Shown one piece after another: positions 55,374 through 63,508 of a stretch of DNA of 64,000 bases. The stretch's first letter is position 1. Each line of letters starts with the position of its first letter. The notes under the pieces are model-generated. The model did not search any database. It was not told the DNA's origin and saw nothing but the letters and a program-made list of their open reading frames with translations. The stretch covers positions 3,905,001-3,969,000 of the forward strand of contig NZ_CP118610.1 of assembly GCF_028993555.1 (NCBI RefSeq), in the 5' to 3' direction. This DNA comes from Ensifer adhaerens. Lineage in GTDB: Bacteria; Pseudomonadota; Alphaproteobacteria; Rhizobiales; Rhizobiaceae. The position numbers and the translations under genes are program-made.

Positions 55374-56498
55374 TTATCCCGTAACGCTGCCGTGCGAAAC
55401 GGTCAGGAAGCGGCCGCGTTCGCCGAGCGCCTCGAACATGGTCTGGTCGGTGCCGGTCATGAAAGCCTGGCCGCCAAGATCATCGACGAGATCGAACAGG
55501 GCGGCGCGCCGATTGACGTCGAGATGCGCGGCGATCTCATCGAGCAACAGGATCGGTGCATGACCGGTCATGTCGCCGACCAGGCGCGCATGCGCCAGCA
55601 CCAGTCCGACCAGCAGCGCCTTCTGCTCACCGGTTGAGCAGCGTGCCGCCTCCATGTCCTTGTCCCGGTGCCGCACCAGCAGGTCGCTCCGATGCGGTCC
55701 GTCGAGCGTCCGGCCTGCCGCCGCGTCGCGCGGCCGGCCGTCGCGCAGCATCGCCAGATACTGCTCTTCGAGATCATAGGCCGGGCGACGCCCTTCGTCG
55801 TCGAGAAAACCGGAAAGTGCCAGCCGCGCCGACGGAAAGACGTTATCGTCCACGTTCCGTTCGACAAGCGCCGTGAGCAGCCCGAGCATTTCCTGCCGCG
55901 CCAGCGCCATGGAAACGCCGAGGCCGGCCATTTCCTTCTCGATCGCCGTCAGCCAGGCCGGGTCCGGTCGAAATTCGCCGAGCAGCCGGTTGCGGCTTCG
56001 CATCGCGCGGTCGAACTCGCTGGCGCGTCGGCCATGTTCCGGATCGAGCGAAAGCACCAGGCGATCGAGGAACCGTCGCCGGTCGGCCGAAGGCCCCGTG
56101 AACAGCCCGTCCATCGATGGTGTCAGCCAGAGAACACGCAGATGATCCGTCAGTTCGTCGACGGTCGACGCCGGCGTTCCGTTGAGCCGCAGCCGCCGGG
56201 ATTGCCCCTCCGTAACCCCGGCAGTGCCGGTGCCGATCTCGACCGGCCCCTCCATGCCCTCGACCTCCGCAAAGACGGAGAACCCGTCGCTTGCGCCGAC
56301 GCGGGTAACGTCCGCATAGGCCGCGCGCCTCAAGCCGCGTCCGGGCGACAGAAAGGAGACCGCCTCCATCAGATTGGTCTTGCCGGCACCGTTCTCTCCC
56401 GTCAGCACCACATGGCGCTGGTCAAGCTCAAGCGAGAGGGCCGCATAGTTGCGGAACTCCGTGAGCTTCAGGCGGTTGAGAAAGACCTTGTGGGGCAT
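55374..56498 (-). CDS. recF: DNA replication and repair protein RecF
   Basis: SMC-like ATPase that loads recombination proteins at gaps in single-stranded DNA; 374 residues, usual size. Walker A is LTGENGAGKTNLMEAV (about residues 32-47), the signature is CSTGEQKALLVGLVLAHARL (about 284-303) and Walker B is ILLLDEIAAHLD (about 314-325). The N-terminal LKLTEFRNYAALSLEL is typical. In many bacteria recF is next to dnaA-dnaN-gyrB, but not here, as is common in rhizobia. It is divergent from the orfA-pit pair, with 188 bases between the starts. Confidence 0.95.
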   Translation of the reverse strand: MPHKVFLNRLKLTEFRNYAALSLELDQRHVVLTGENGAGKTNLMEAVSFLSPGRGLRRAAYADVTRVGASDGFSVFAEVEGMEGPVEIGTGTAGVTEGQSRRLRLNGTPASTVDELTDHLRVLWLTPSMDGLFTGPSADRRRFLDRLVLSLDPEHGRRASEFDRAMRSRNRLLGEFRPDPAWLTAIEKEMAGLGVSMALARQEMLGLLTALVERNVDDNVFPSARLALSGFLDDEGRRPAYDLEEQYLAMLRDGRPRDAAAGRTLDGPHRSDLLVRHRDKDMEAARCSTGEQKALLVGLVLAHARLVGDMTGHAPILLLDEIAAHLDVNRRAALFDLVDDLGGQAFMTGTDQTMFEALGERGRFLTVSHGSVTG

Positions 56499-56661
56499 CG
56501 GCAGTCCGGATTCGACGTTGGGCGCCAGCTAGGACGAAAGCGCCTGCCAAGGCAAGGTGAAACGGTGCGGGCGCCCATATCGTCAAAGATAGGCGATATC
56601 GGCAGGGGAAAGGCGGCAAACCCCTTTGATTCGGTGCTTTTCTTCAAGGACCTGGTGAAAT

Positions 56662-56679
56662 ATGACAGCCACATGACAA
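56662..56679 (-). promoter_or_regulatory. Pho box (PhoB binding site)
   Basis: On the minus strand TTGTCAT-GTGG-CTGTCAT matches the Pho box of two 7-base direct repeats separated by 4 bases (consensus CTGTCAT). It ends 7 bases before the DUF47 gene's first ATG, a position suited to repression. In S. meliloti the orfA-pit operon is known to be repressed by PhoB when phosphate is low. Confidence 0.85.
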
Positions 56680-56686
56680 TCCACAG

Positions 56687-57346
56687 ATGGATATACGTGT
56701 GATGCTGGCCTGGTTCCGCAAACTTCTTCCCCGTGAGGATCGCTTCTTCGACCTCTTCGCCAAACACTCGCGCACTGTCGTCGGTGCCGCCGATGCGCTC
56801 GACAAGTTGCTCGCCGGTGGCGACGATCTGGAGAAACATTGCGAGCGGATCGTCGCGCTCGAAGATGAAGCCGATCATATCACCGCCGAGGTACTCCTGG
56901 CCGTGCGCCGGTCCTTCATCACGCCGTTCGACCGCGGCGACATCAAGGATCTGATCCAGTCGATGGATGACGCCATCGACATGATGCACAAGACGGTCAA
57001 GACAATCCGGCTCTATGAACAGAAGAGCTTCGAGCCCGGTATGCGCGAAATGGGTACGATTGTCGGCCGCGCCGCGAATCTGATTGCCGAGGCCGTCCCG
57101 CTGCTGGACCGCATCGGCACCAATCACGACCGGCTCATCGCCATCGCCGAAGAGGTCACCCGTATCGAGGGACACTCCGACGAACTGCACGAGCAAGGCC
57201 TCAAGGATCTGTTCCGCCGTTACGGCGCGAGCAACCCGATGGCCTATATCGTCGGTAGCGAGATCTATGGCCAGCTCGAAAAAGTCATCGACCGCTTCGA
57301 GGATGTCGCCAATGAAATCAGCGGCATCGTGATCGAGAACGTCTGA
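56687..57346 (+). CDS. DUF47/PhoU-like protein associated with Pit (orfA)
   Basis: Cytosolic all-helical protein of 219 residues that usually accompanies and is needed for Pit phosphate transporters. Sequence features are RFFDLFAKHSRTVVGAADAL near the start, IVALEDEADHITAEV (about 55-69) and IEGHSDELHEQGLKDLFRR (about 160-178), matching the PhoU-like metal-coordinating helices. ATG 56687 is used, with ATG 56702 (beginning LAWFRKLLPRED) an equally good alternative, as no clear ribosome binding site precedes either. Its stop overlaps the pit start (TGATG). This is the orfA of the rhizobial orfA-pit operon. Confidence 0.92.
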   Translation: MDIRVMLAWFRKLLPREDRFFDLFAKHSRTVVGAADALDKLLAGGDDLEKHCERIVALEDEADHITAEVLLAVRRSFITPFDRGDIKDLIQSMDDAIDMMHKTVKTIRLYEQKSFEPGMREMGTIVGRAANLIAEAVPLLDRIGTNHDRLIAIAEEVTRIEGHSDELHEQGLKDLFRRYGASNPMAYIVGSEIYGQLEKVIDRFEDVANEISGIVIENV

Positions 57347-58350
57347 TGGATGCGACGCTCGCCTTTCCGTTGCTCGTCGGGCTGATCGCCATTGCGCTCT
57401 TCTTCGACTTCCTGAACGGTTTGCACGATGCCGCCAACTCCATCGCGACGATCGTTTCGACGCGGGTGCTCAGGCCGCAATATGCGGTTCTGTGGGCGGC
57501 ATTCTTCAACTTCATCGCCTTCCTGTTCTTCGGCCTGCACGTGGCCGAGACGCTCGGCAAGGGCATCATCGATCCGGGCATCGTCACACCGCTGGTGATC
57601 TTTTCGGCATTGATCGGCGCGATCGTCTGGAACATCGTCACCTGGCTGTTCGGCATACCATCGAGCTCCTCGCATGCCCTGATCGGCGGCCTCGTCGGCG
57701 CCGGCCTTGCCAGCACCGGTTTCAGTTCCATCGTCTGGACCGGTCTTCTGAAGACGGTCGGCGCCATCTTCATGTCACCGGCGATCGGTTTCTTCCTGGC
57801 GCTGGTGCTGGTGTTGATCGTCTCCTGGCTCTTCGTGCGGCAGACACCCTTTGCCGTAGACCGCACCTTCCGCGTGATGCAGTTCGTTTCGGCGTCGCTC
57901 TATTCGCTTGGCCACGGCGGCAATGACGCGCAGAAGACCATGGGCATCATTGCCGTTCTGCTCTTCTCGCAGGGCTATCTTGGTTCGGAATTCTATGTGC
58001 CCTTCTGGGTGGTGATCACCTGCCAGGCGGCGATCGCGCTCGGCACGCTGTTCGGCGGCTGGCGCATCGTTCACACGATGGGCTCGAAGATCACCAGGCT
58101 CAACCCGATGCAGGGCTTCTGCGCCGAAACCGGCGGGGCGATCACGCTCTTTGCTGCAACCTGGCTCGGCATCCCGGTCTCGACCACGCACACCATCACC
58201 GGCGCGATCATCGGCGTCGGTGCGGCCCGCCGCGTCTCGGCGGTGCGCTGGGGGCTTGCCGGCAACATCGTCATCGCGTGGTTCATCACCATGCCGGCCG
58301 CAGCGGCGATCTCGGCGCTCGCCTATTTCACCATCGATCTGCTGTTCTAG
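57346..58350 (+). CDS. pit: Low-affinity inorganic phosphate transporter Pit
   Basis: Secondary transporter of 334 residues moving metal-phosphate with protons across the inner membrane. The two inverted repeat signatures are visible: FDFLNGLHDAANSIATIVST (about residues 20-39) and SLGHGGNDAQKTMGIIAV (about 187-204). They come with GIPSSSSHALIGGLVGAG (about 101-118) and GIPVSTTHTITGAIIGVGAA (about 273-292). About ten hydrophobic segments are present. It is translationally coupled to the DUF47 gene. The upstream Pho box predicts expression at high phosphate and repression under limitation. Confidence 0.95.
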   Translation: MDATLAFPLLVGLIAIALFFDFLNGLHDAANSIATIVSTRVLRPQYAVLWAAFFNFIAFLFFGLHVAETLGKGIIDPGIVTPLVIFSALIGAIVWNIVTWLFGIPSSSSHALIGGLVGAGLASTGFSSIVWTGLLKTVGAIFMSPAIGFFLALVLVLIVSWLFVRQTPFAVDRTFRVMQFVSASLYSLGHGGNDAQKTMGIIAVLLFSQGYLGSEFYVPFWVVITCQAAIALGTLFGGWRIVHTMGSKITRLNPMQGFCAETGGAITLFAATWLGIPVSTTHTITGAIIGVGAARRVSAVRWGLAGNIVIAWFITMPAAAAISALAYFTIDLLF

Positions 58351-58363
58351 TCGAAGTGACAGT

Positions 58364-58392
58364 GTCTCCCGTCTGCCGGGCAGGCGGGAGAC
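58364..58392 (+). terminator. Hairpin between pit and the convergent serine hydrolase
   Basis: Long stem (GTCTCCCG-CTGCC against GGCAG-CGGGAGAC with one non-Watson-Crick pair inside). A T run (58401-58404) begins eight bases later on the plus strand. Probably ends pit transcripts; no good T run on the other strand. Confidence 0.55.
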
Positions 58393-58396
58393 CACG

Positions 58397-59788
58397 TCAT
58401 TTTTCGACCCGCGGAGCAGGCATGTCACGCCCGCCCTGATGTAATGTCAGGCTTTCTGCGCGCGTGCCTTTGAGCGTAAAGCTGATCTGCGCATCGATGA
58501 GCTTCGTGAAGAAGCGATGTTCCGCCTCAGGCACGATCTCCAGCCGATCCTGGCCGGTAGCCTGCGCAAACAGCCGGTCTCCTTCGCGAAGGATCGTCAG
58601 CTCGAACCCAGGCTCCAGCCGGTATGTACCGAGATAGGCATCGTAGCTTGCCGGATCGACGGCAATGGCGACGCGCTGGGTGGCGGCCGGTGCCAGTGGA
58701 GCGTCTCGATTAAGCAGATGGCGGCCGATATCGTCGACGCCCACCTCCGTCGATGCATTGGAAAGCGCGACGACGCCGACGCCGGTCGACGGACGGTAGC
58801 CGACGAAGGATCGGTAGCCTCCGGTGCCGCCATTGTGCCAGACGACCTGGTCGTCGCCCTTACCCGAAATCACCCAACCGAGCGCCTGCTGATCATCATC
58901 GCCGTTGCCGATCGGCGCTTTCGTCGCCAGCAGGATCGCGAAGGCGGGCGCGAGCGGTGACGGCGTCTTTCCCATCGCGGCCTCCAGGAATCCCAGCAGG
59001 TCATCCGCGGTTGAGCGCAGAGCGCCTGCGCCCTGCAGCGCGTCGAGATCCCAGTCTCTCACAGGCTCCTGTGCTGCACCGTGGCCTGTCGCCCGGCGTT
59101 CGACCCAATCCGGCCGCTGCGTGATCGCGGTATCCTTCATGCTGAGGGGCGTTGCGATGCGGCTGATGACGAGGTCTTCATAGGTAAGCCCCGCCTTCAA
59201 GGCGAGTGCATGGCCGAGCAGCCCGGCGCCAAGATTGGAGTATTCATTTTCGACGCCAGGGCGCCGCAGCGGCTTGTGGCTGGAGAGGAAGGCGTAGAGC
59301 TTTGCTGTGTCATAGTCGGCATAGGGATTGTTGATATCGGCCGGCACCAGATTGGCGGGCAACCGTGGCAGGCCGGACATATGAGTCGCCAGATGCCGGA
59401 GCGTGATCGGCGTCTGCTTGTCTTCCTGCAACGCCACATCGGCAGGAAGCAGCGACGAAACGGGCGTGTCGAGGTTTAGGGTGCCCTTTTCCACCGCGTC
59501 GGCGAGCAGCAGCGCCGTAAAGACTTTCGTGACCGAGCCGATCTCGAACACGGTGCGACCATCGACCGGGCGCGGATCGCCCTTGGCCGGATGACCGTGC
59601 GCGACGATGCGCCGGCCGGTGCCGTCGATGATGCCGACCACGATCCCGACCGACTGCTGTTGCTGGTCGATGCGGTCAGTCAGGATTTCCAGAATCTCGG
59701 AATCGGTCGGTGTCGTGGAAGGAGGAGCCGCGTGCGCGGTGGTGCCAAGCGTCATAAGGACGATCCAGTTCAGAAAGAGGTTCCGCAT
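58397..59788 (-). CDS. Class C beta-lactamase/DD-peptidase-like serine hydrolase
   Basis: Exported hydrolase of 463 residues with a signal peptide (residues 1-20, ending TTAHA). Active-site motifs of the AmpC-type fold are present: Ser85-x-x-Lys88 in GSVTKVF, Tyr-Ser-Asn in NEYSNLGAGLL and His-Asn-Gly in VVWHNGGTGGY. A C-terminal extra domain (YDAYLGTYRLEPGFELTILR onward) resembles DUF3471-type extensions, which true AmpC lacks. Length is also larger than AmpC (about 380), so an esterase or D-amino-peptidase role is as likely as beta-lactamase. ATG 59788 was preferred for the standard signal peptide. The gene is alone between convergent pit and the same-direction LysR gene. Confidence 0.88.
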   Translation of the reverse strand: MRNLFLNWIVLMTLGTTAHAAPPSTTPTDSEILEILTDRIDQQQQSVGIVVGIIDGTGRRIVAHGHPAKGDPRPVDGRTVFEIGSVTKVFTALLLADAVEKGTLNLDTPVSSLLPADVALQEDKQTPITLRHLATHMSGLPRLPANLVPADINNPYADYDTAKLYAFLSSHKPLRRPGVENEYSNLGAGLLGHALALKAGLTYEDLVISRIATPLSMKDTAITQRPDWVERRATGHGAAQEPVRDWDLDALQGAGALRSTADDLLGFLEAAMGKTPSPLAPAFAILLATKAPIGNGDDDQQALGWVISGKGDDQVVWHNGGTGGYRSFVGYRPSTGVGVVALSNASTEVGVDDIGRHLLNRDAPLAPAATQRVAIAVDPASYDAYLGTYRLEPGFELTILREGDRLFAQATGQDRLEIVPEAEHRFFTKLIDAQISFTLKGTRAESLTLHQGGRDMPAPRVEK

Positions 59789-59932
59789 GACAAAAATAGG
59801 GATCCAATTTTGGGTTGTAAGGGATGCGATGACCATGCCAGCCGGTTTTGATCGAGACCCTGTCAAGGCCTGGCGGACAAATGCCCGATCATGTTCCCTG
59901 GCAACGATTGCACCGAAATTGCATGAAGCGGC

Positions 59933-60832
59933 TCACGGATCCCAATAGGGCGGATCGCCGAAGGCGTCCTTGAGGTGCTGGGCAATGGCTCTGAGCTTGG
60001 CCGAAGCACGCCTTCCTTCCGCATGCGCCATGTAGATGAACTCCGGCTCCGGAAGCAGCCCGACATCGATCTCCTTGAGCTGTCCCTCCCGCACCGCGGG
60101 GCCGGCGATGAAAGCGGGCAACAACGCGATGCCGAGCCCGGCGACGGCGGCATCGTGCAGCATGTCGCCATTGTTCATGCCGAGGGCCAGGCGTGCCCGA
60201 ACGACCGTGGCGCCGGAAGGTCCCTCGAAGCGCCAGTCGGAGACGCCGCGGTTGGTGTAGAAGATGCCGCGGTGGCCTTCGAGTTCGCCAAGCGACGCCG
60301 GTGTGCCGTGTCGTTCGAGATAATCGGGAGAGGCGACGAGCAGACGCCGGCTTCTGGCAAGTTTCCAGACCACCAGGCGGGAATCGGCGATCACGCCGTG
60401 GCGAACAATCGCATCGTAGCCTTCCGAAGCTGCATCGACCCGCCGGTCGTCGAGATCGAGCGTCAGTTCGATTTCCGGATGGCTCGCCAGGAACGGATAG
60501 AGCGCCGGACCGAGATGCCGGCGGCCAAAGCTGACAGGCGCAGCGATCCGGAGTGGACCCGTGAGAAGCCCGCGGCGCTCGGCAAGGTCGCTCGCAGCCG
60601 CCTGCACCTCGCTGACGATCCTGACAGCGCGCTCGCGGAAGGCGATGCCGTCCTCCGTGAGCGTCAGCTTGCGTGTGGTGCGGTGAAGAAGCGTGGCGTT
60701 GAGCGCGCGTTCCAGCTCTGCTACCCTTTCGCTGACAACGGATTTCGACACGCGCAGGCGCCGCGCCGCCTCGCTGATCGAGCCAGCTTCGGCAACCGCG
60801 ACAAAGGCCGCTATCCCTTCGATCTTCATCAT
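59933..60832 (-). CDS. LysR-family transcriptional regulator
   Basis: Regulator of 299 residues. The winged helix-turn-helix near the N-terminus reads SISEAARRLRVSKSVVSERV (about residues 17-36) with VAELERALNATLLHRTTRKL. The LysR substrate domain covers about 90-295, including GPLRIAAPVSFGRRHLGPAL. The effector is unknown. It is divergent from a short-chain dehydrogenase gene, the usual arrangement where LysR controls its neighbour. Two adjacent Met codons begin the protein. Confidence 0.93.
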   Translation of the reverse strand: MMKIEGIAAFVAVAEAGSISEAARRLRVSKSVVSERVAELERALNATLLHRTTRKLTLTEDGIAFRERAVRIVSEVQAAASDLAERRGLLTGPLRIAAPVSFGRRHLGPALYPFLASHPEIELTLDLDDRRVDAASEGYDAIVRHGVIADSRLVVWKLARSRRLLVASPDYLERHGTPASLGELEGHRGIFYTNRGVSDWRFEGPSGATVVRARLALGMNNGDMLHDAAVAGLGIALLPAFIAGPAVREGQLKEIDVGLLPEPEFIYMAHAEGRRASAKLRAIAQHLKDAFGDPPYWDP

Positions 60833-60860
60833 TGTTCGGCTTTTCCGGATTTGAGTTCCT

Positions 60861-60878
60861 GGATTGGAAGACTAATCC
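60861..60878. promoter_or_regulatory. Candidate LysR-type operator
   Basis: GGATT-N8-AATCC is a perfect 5-base inverted repeat between the divergent LysR and SDR genes. Spacing is not an exact T-N11-A box, so the assignment is tentative. Confidence 0.4.
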
Positions 60879-60975
60879 GAACGATCATTTTCCGCCATAT
60901 CTGTCTGCATTCGAGGACGACGGTTCCAGCCAACCGAGCCGATCTCCTCTTCGACCCAACAAGAGGATTTTCATC

Positions 60976-61725
60976 ATGTCACGTTTGCAGAACAAGACGG
61001 CACTCATCACCGGCGGCACCAGCGGCATCGGCCTCGAGGCGGCGCGCCAGTTCATCGCCGAGGGGGCTCGCGTCGCGGTCACCGGCACCAATCCGAAGAA
61101 TATTGCCGAGGCCCGCGCCGTCCTTGGCGAGACAGCTCTGATCATCGAGGCCGATGCCGGCAATGTCGCCGGCCAGGCGGCCGTCGCTGAAAGGATCCGC
61201 GCTGCCTTCGGCACGCTCGATATCCTCTTCGTCAATGCCGGCATCGCCAAGCTGCAGCCGATCGAGCAGTGGGATGAAGCGAGCTTCGACCGCTCGCTCG
61301 CGATCAACCTCAAGGGGCCGTACTTCCTCATTCAGGCCCTGCTTCCGGTCTTTTCGAAGCCGGCATCCATCGTCCTCAACACCTCGATCAACGCCCATAT
61401 TGGCATGCCGACCTCGAGCGTTTATGCGCTGACCAAGGCGGGTCTGCTGTCGCTCGCCAAGACGCTTTCCGGAGAACTGATCGGCCGCGGCATCCGGGTC
61501 AACGCGGTCAGCCCCGGCCCGATCCGCACTCCGCTGCATGACGGCCATGCCCCGACGGTGGAGGAAAACAGGCAGGTTGTCGATGCGATCGCGGCGCAGA
61601 TCCCGCTTGGTCGCTTCGGCCATGCAAGCGAAATCGCCAAGGCGGTTGTCTTCCTCGCCTCCGACGAAGCCGCCTTCACGGTTGGCGCCGAACTGATCAT
61701 CGATGGCGGCATGGCGACGCTCTGA
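60976..61725 (+). CDS. Short-chain dehydrogenase/reductase
   Basis: Classical SDR oxidoreductase of 249 residues. The cofactor motif is ITGGTSGIGLEAARQF (about residues 10-25), then NAGIAKLQP (about 87-95) and the catalytic Tyr-x-x-x-Lys in SSVYALTKAGLL (about 148-159), with SPGPIRTPLHDG and DGGMATL at the C-terminus. The catalytic Ser lies in NTSINAHIG. Asn rather than Asp/Glu follows the second strand (VTGTNPKN), suggesting NADP preference. Substrate unknown. ATG 60976 follows AGAGGA. Probably controlled by the divergent LysR protein. Confidence 0.92.
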   Translation: MSRLQNKTALITGGTSGIGLEAARQFIAEGARVAVTGTNPKNIAEARAVLGETALIIEADAGNVAGQAAVAERIRAAFGTLDILFVNAGIAKLQPIEQWDEASFDRSLAINLKGPYFLIQALLPVFSKPASIVLNTSINAHIGMPTSSVYALTKAGLLSLAKTLSGELIGRGIRVNAVSPGPIRTPLHDGHAPTVEENRQVVDAIAAQIPLGRFGHASEIAKAVVFLASDEAAFTVGAELIIDGGMATL

Positions 61726-61920
61726 CCGAGCCTCGCTCCGCTCCGATAAGCAAGGGCCGCGTGTCCGATCGGATGCGCGGCGCTGCCCGTTCTTGTCGAC
61801 CGCTCACGGCGGGACGTTGGCATCGCTGGTTGCGAGGAGTATATTTTGCAAATCTAATGAAATGCATCCAATCGCGTGATCCGCACAGATCAAACACCGG
61901 TCAGATCCGAGGAGGAGACG

Positions 61921-62556
61921 ATGACGAGTGTCAGATGGATGATGAAGGGACGGGAGTTCGTTCATTGCAACTGCGCCTATGGCTGCCCCTGCCAGTTCAA
62001 CGCGCTGCCGACAAAAGGCCACTGCAGCGCTGTCGGCGCCTTCGAGATCGAGGAAGGCTTTCATGGCGACACGCGGCTTGACGGTCTGCGTTGCGGCATG
62101 ATCGCCGCCTGGCCGGGCGCCATCCACGAGGGTCGGGGGCAAGTGGTCCCGATCATCGACGTTCGCGCCTCGGCCGAACAGCGCGGCGCGTTGCTGCGCA
62201 TCATGAGCGGCGAGGATACGGAACCGGGCGCGACCTTCTTCCAGGTCTTTGCGACCACGTTTGAAACCATGCACGATCCGGTCTTTGCCGATATCGACTT
62301 CGACGTCGATGTCGCTCGCCGCACCGCCCGTCTGAACGTCCCGGGTTGGCTCGTCGCGCGTGGCGAACCGATCCTCAACCCGGTCACCGGCGAGGCCCAT
62401 CAGGCGCGCATCAATCTCCCTCACGGCTTTGAATACGACGTCTGCGAGGTCGGGCGCGGTTGGGCCGACACGAAGGGACCGCTGACACTGGCGCTTGCGG
62501 ATTCACACGCCCATTTCGCCACCATGCACTTGACCGGAAGCGGCGTGGTTCACTAG
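61921..62556 (+). CDS. DUF1326 protein with clustered cysteines
   Basis: Uncharacterised protein of 211 residues. HCNCAYGCPC at residues 15-24 places four Cys (16, 18, 22, 24) in a CxC-x3-CxC pattern, with another Cys at GHCSAVG and one at GLRCGM; this looks like a soft-metal or Fe-S-like site, which is an inference. ADIDFDVDVARRTARLNVPG and LPHGFEYDVCEVGRGW are later family segments. No signal peptide. GAGGAGGAG lies before ATG 61921, a very strong ribosome binding site. The DUF2182 membrane protein gene follows after 5 bases, a pairing seen in proteobacteria, so they likely work together. Confidence 0.85.
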   Translation: MTSVRWMMKGREFVHCNCAYGCPCQFNALPTKGHCSAVGAFEIEEGFHGDTRLDGLRCGMIAAWPGAIHEGRGQVVPIIDVRASAEQRGALLRIMSGEDTEPGATFFQVFATTFETMHDPVFADIDFDVDVARRTARLNVPGWLVARGEPILNPVTGEAHQARINLPHGFEYDVCEVGRGWADTKGPLTLALADSHAHFATMHLTGSGVVH

Positions 62557-62561
62557 CGCCG

Positions 62562-63446
62562 ATGTCGGACACGGCGCTTGAAACCCTTCTGAGACGCGAC
62601 CGTGCCATCGTCGTGGCGGCTTTGATCGCGCTGACGGCGGCGAGTTGGCTTTACATCCTGTGGCTGGCATCGAGCATGGATATGGCAGGGGCCGGACCGG
62701 CGGCAGGCGGGACAGCCATGGGTCCCACCATGTCCATGGACGGCACGGACATGGCGATGGATATGCCAATGAATATGGGTGAGGGTTCGACGATGGCCGT
62801 GGCCGTCGCCGGCGCGCGCGCCTGGACCCCGGCGACCTTTGCCTATGCCTTCGTGATGTGGGCGGTGATGATGGTCGGCATGATGGTGCCGTCGGCAACC
62901 CCGATGATTCTGCTCTATGCCCGTGTGGGGCGGCAGGCGGCGTTAAAGGGGCAACCTTTCGCGGCCGCCGGATTTTTCGCCGGCGGCTATCTTTTCACCT
63001 GGACGCTTTTCGCCCTGATTGCAGCGCTTCTGCAATGGTTGCTCGATCGCGCGCTGCTGTTGACCCCGGCTCTGTCGAGCGCAAGCCAGCTTCTGAGCGG
63101 TGTGGCGCTGATCGCAATCGGCCTGTTCCAGTGGACGCCGCTCAAGGATCGTTGCCTGAGCCAGTGCCAGTCGCCGCTGCTTTTCATCCAGAACCATGGT
63201 GGTTTTCGCCGCCAGCCCGGCGCCGCCTTCGGCCTCGGGGTCCGGCATGGTCTCTATTGCGTTGGCTGCTGCTGGGCGCTGATGGCGCTTCTGTTCGTGG
63301 GCGGCGTTATGAACGTGCTTTGGATCGCCGCCATCGCCATCTTCGTGCTTGCCGAGAAGGTGGTGCCCGGCGGCCGGCTGTTGTCCCGTGTCGCCGGGGC
63401 AGGACTCGTCATGACAGGGCTTTGGCAACTTGCGGCCATGATCTGA
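62562..63446 (+). CDS. DUF2182 Met-rich integral membrane protein
   Basis: Uncharacterised membrane protein of 294 residues. The first helix (AIVVAALIALTAASWLYILW, about 15-34) is followed by a loop, residues 36-80, with eleven Met (39, 41, 53, 57, 59, 64, 66, 68, 70, 72, 78), mostly as Asp-Met, Ala-Met or Asn-Met. Such Met arrays resemble copper(I)/silver sites of periplasmic metal proteins. The next helix holds VMWAVMMVGMMVPSATPM (about 96-113), the DUF2182 signature. Later DRCLSQCQSP and YCVGCCWALM add Cys pairs near membrane boundaries. The function is unknown; the family has been called a predicted metal-binding membrane protein. It is coupled to DUF1326. Confidence 0.85.
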   Translation: MSDTALETLLRRDRAIVVAALIALTAASWLYILWLASSMDMAGAGPAAGGTAMGPTMSMDGTDMAMDMPMNMGEGSTMAVAVAGARAWTPATFAYAFVMWAVMMVGMMVPSATPMILLYARVGRQAALKGQPFAAAGFFAGGYLFTWTLFALIAALLQWLLDRALLLTPALSSASQLLSGVALIAIGLFQWTPLKDRCLSQCQSPLLFIQNHGGFRRQPGAAFGLGVRHGLYCVGCCWALMALLFVGGVMNVLWIAAIAIFVLAEKVVPGGRLLSRVAGAGLVMTGLWQLAAMI

Positions 63447-63448
63447 AG

Positions 63449-63485
63449 CAAAAGCGCCGCGCAACCGTATCCGGCGCGCGGCGCT
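63449..63485 (-). terminator. Terminator of the dnaJ transcript
   Basis: On the minus strand AGCGCCGCGC and GCGCGGCGCT form a 10-bp stem followed by TTTGCTT. It is 23 bases after the dnaJ stop and also near the DUF2182 stop, so it may serve both directions. Confidence 0.75.
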
Positions 63486-63508
63486 GCTGCACTCAATGGC
63501 TCTGAGCG

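Noticed and set aside
58397..59788. Calling the serine hydrolase an AmpC antibiotic-resistance gene
   Set aside because: The active-site triad fits the superfamily, but the extra C-terminal domain and greater length are unlike AmpC, and no ampR is adjacent; the LysR gene nearby is paired with the SDR instead.
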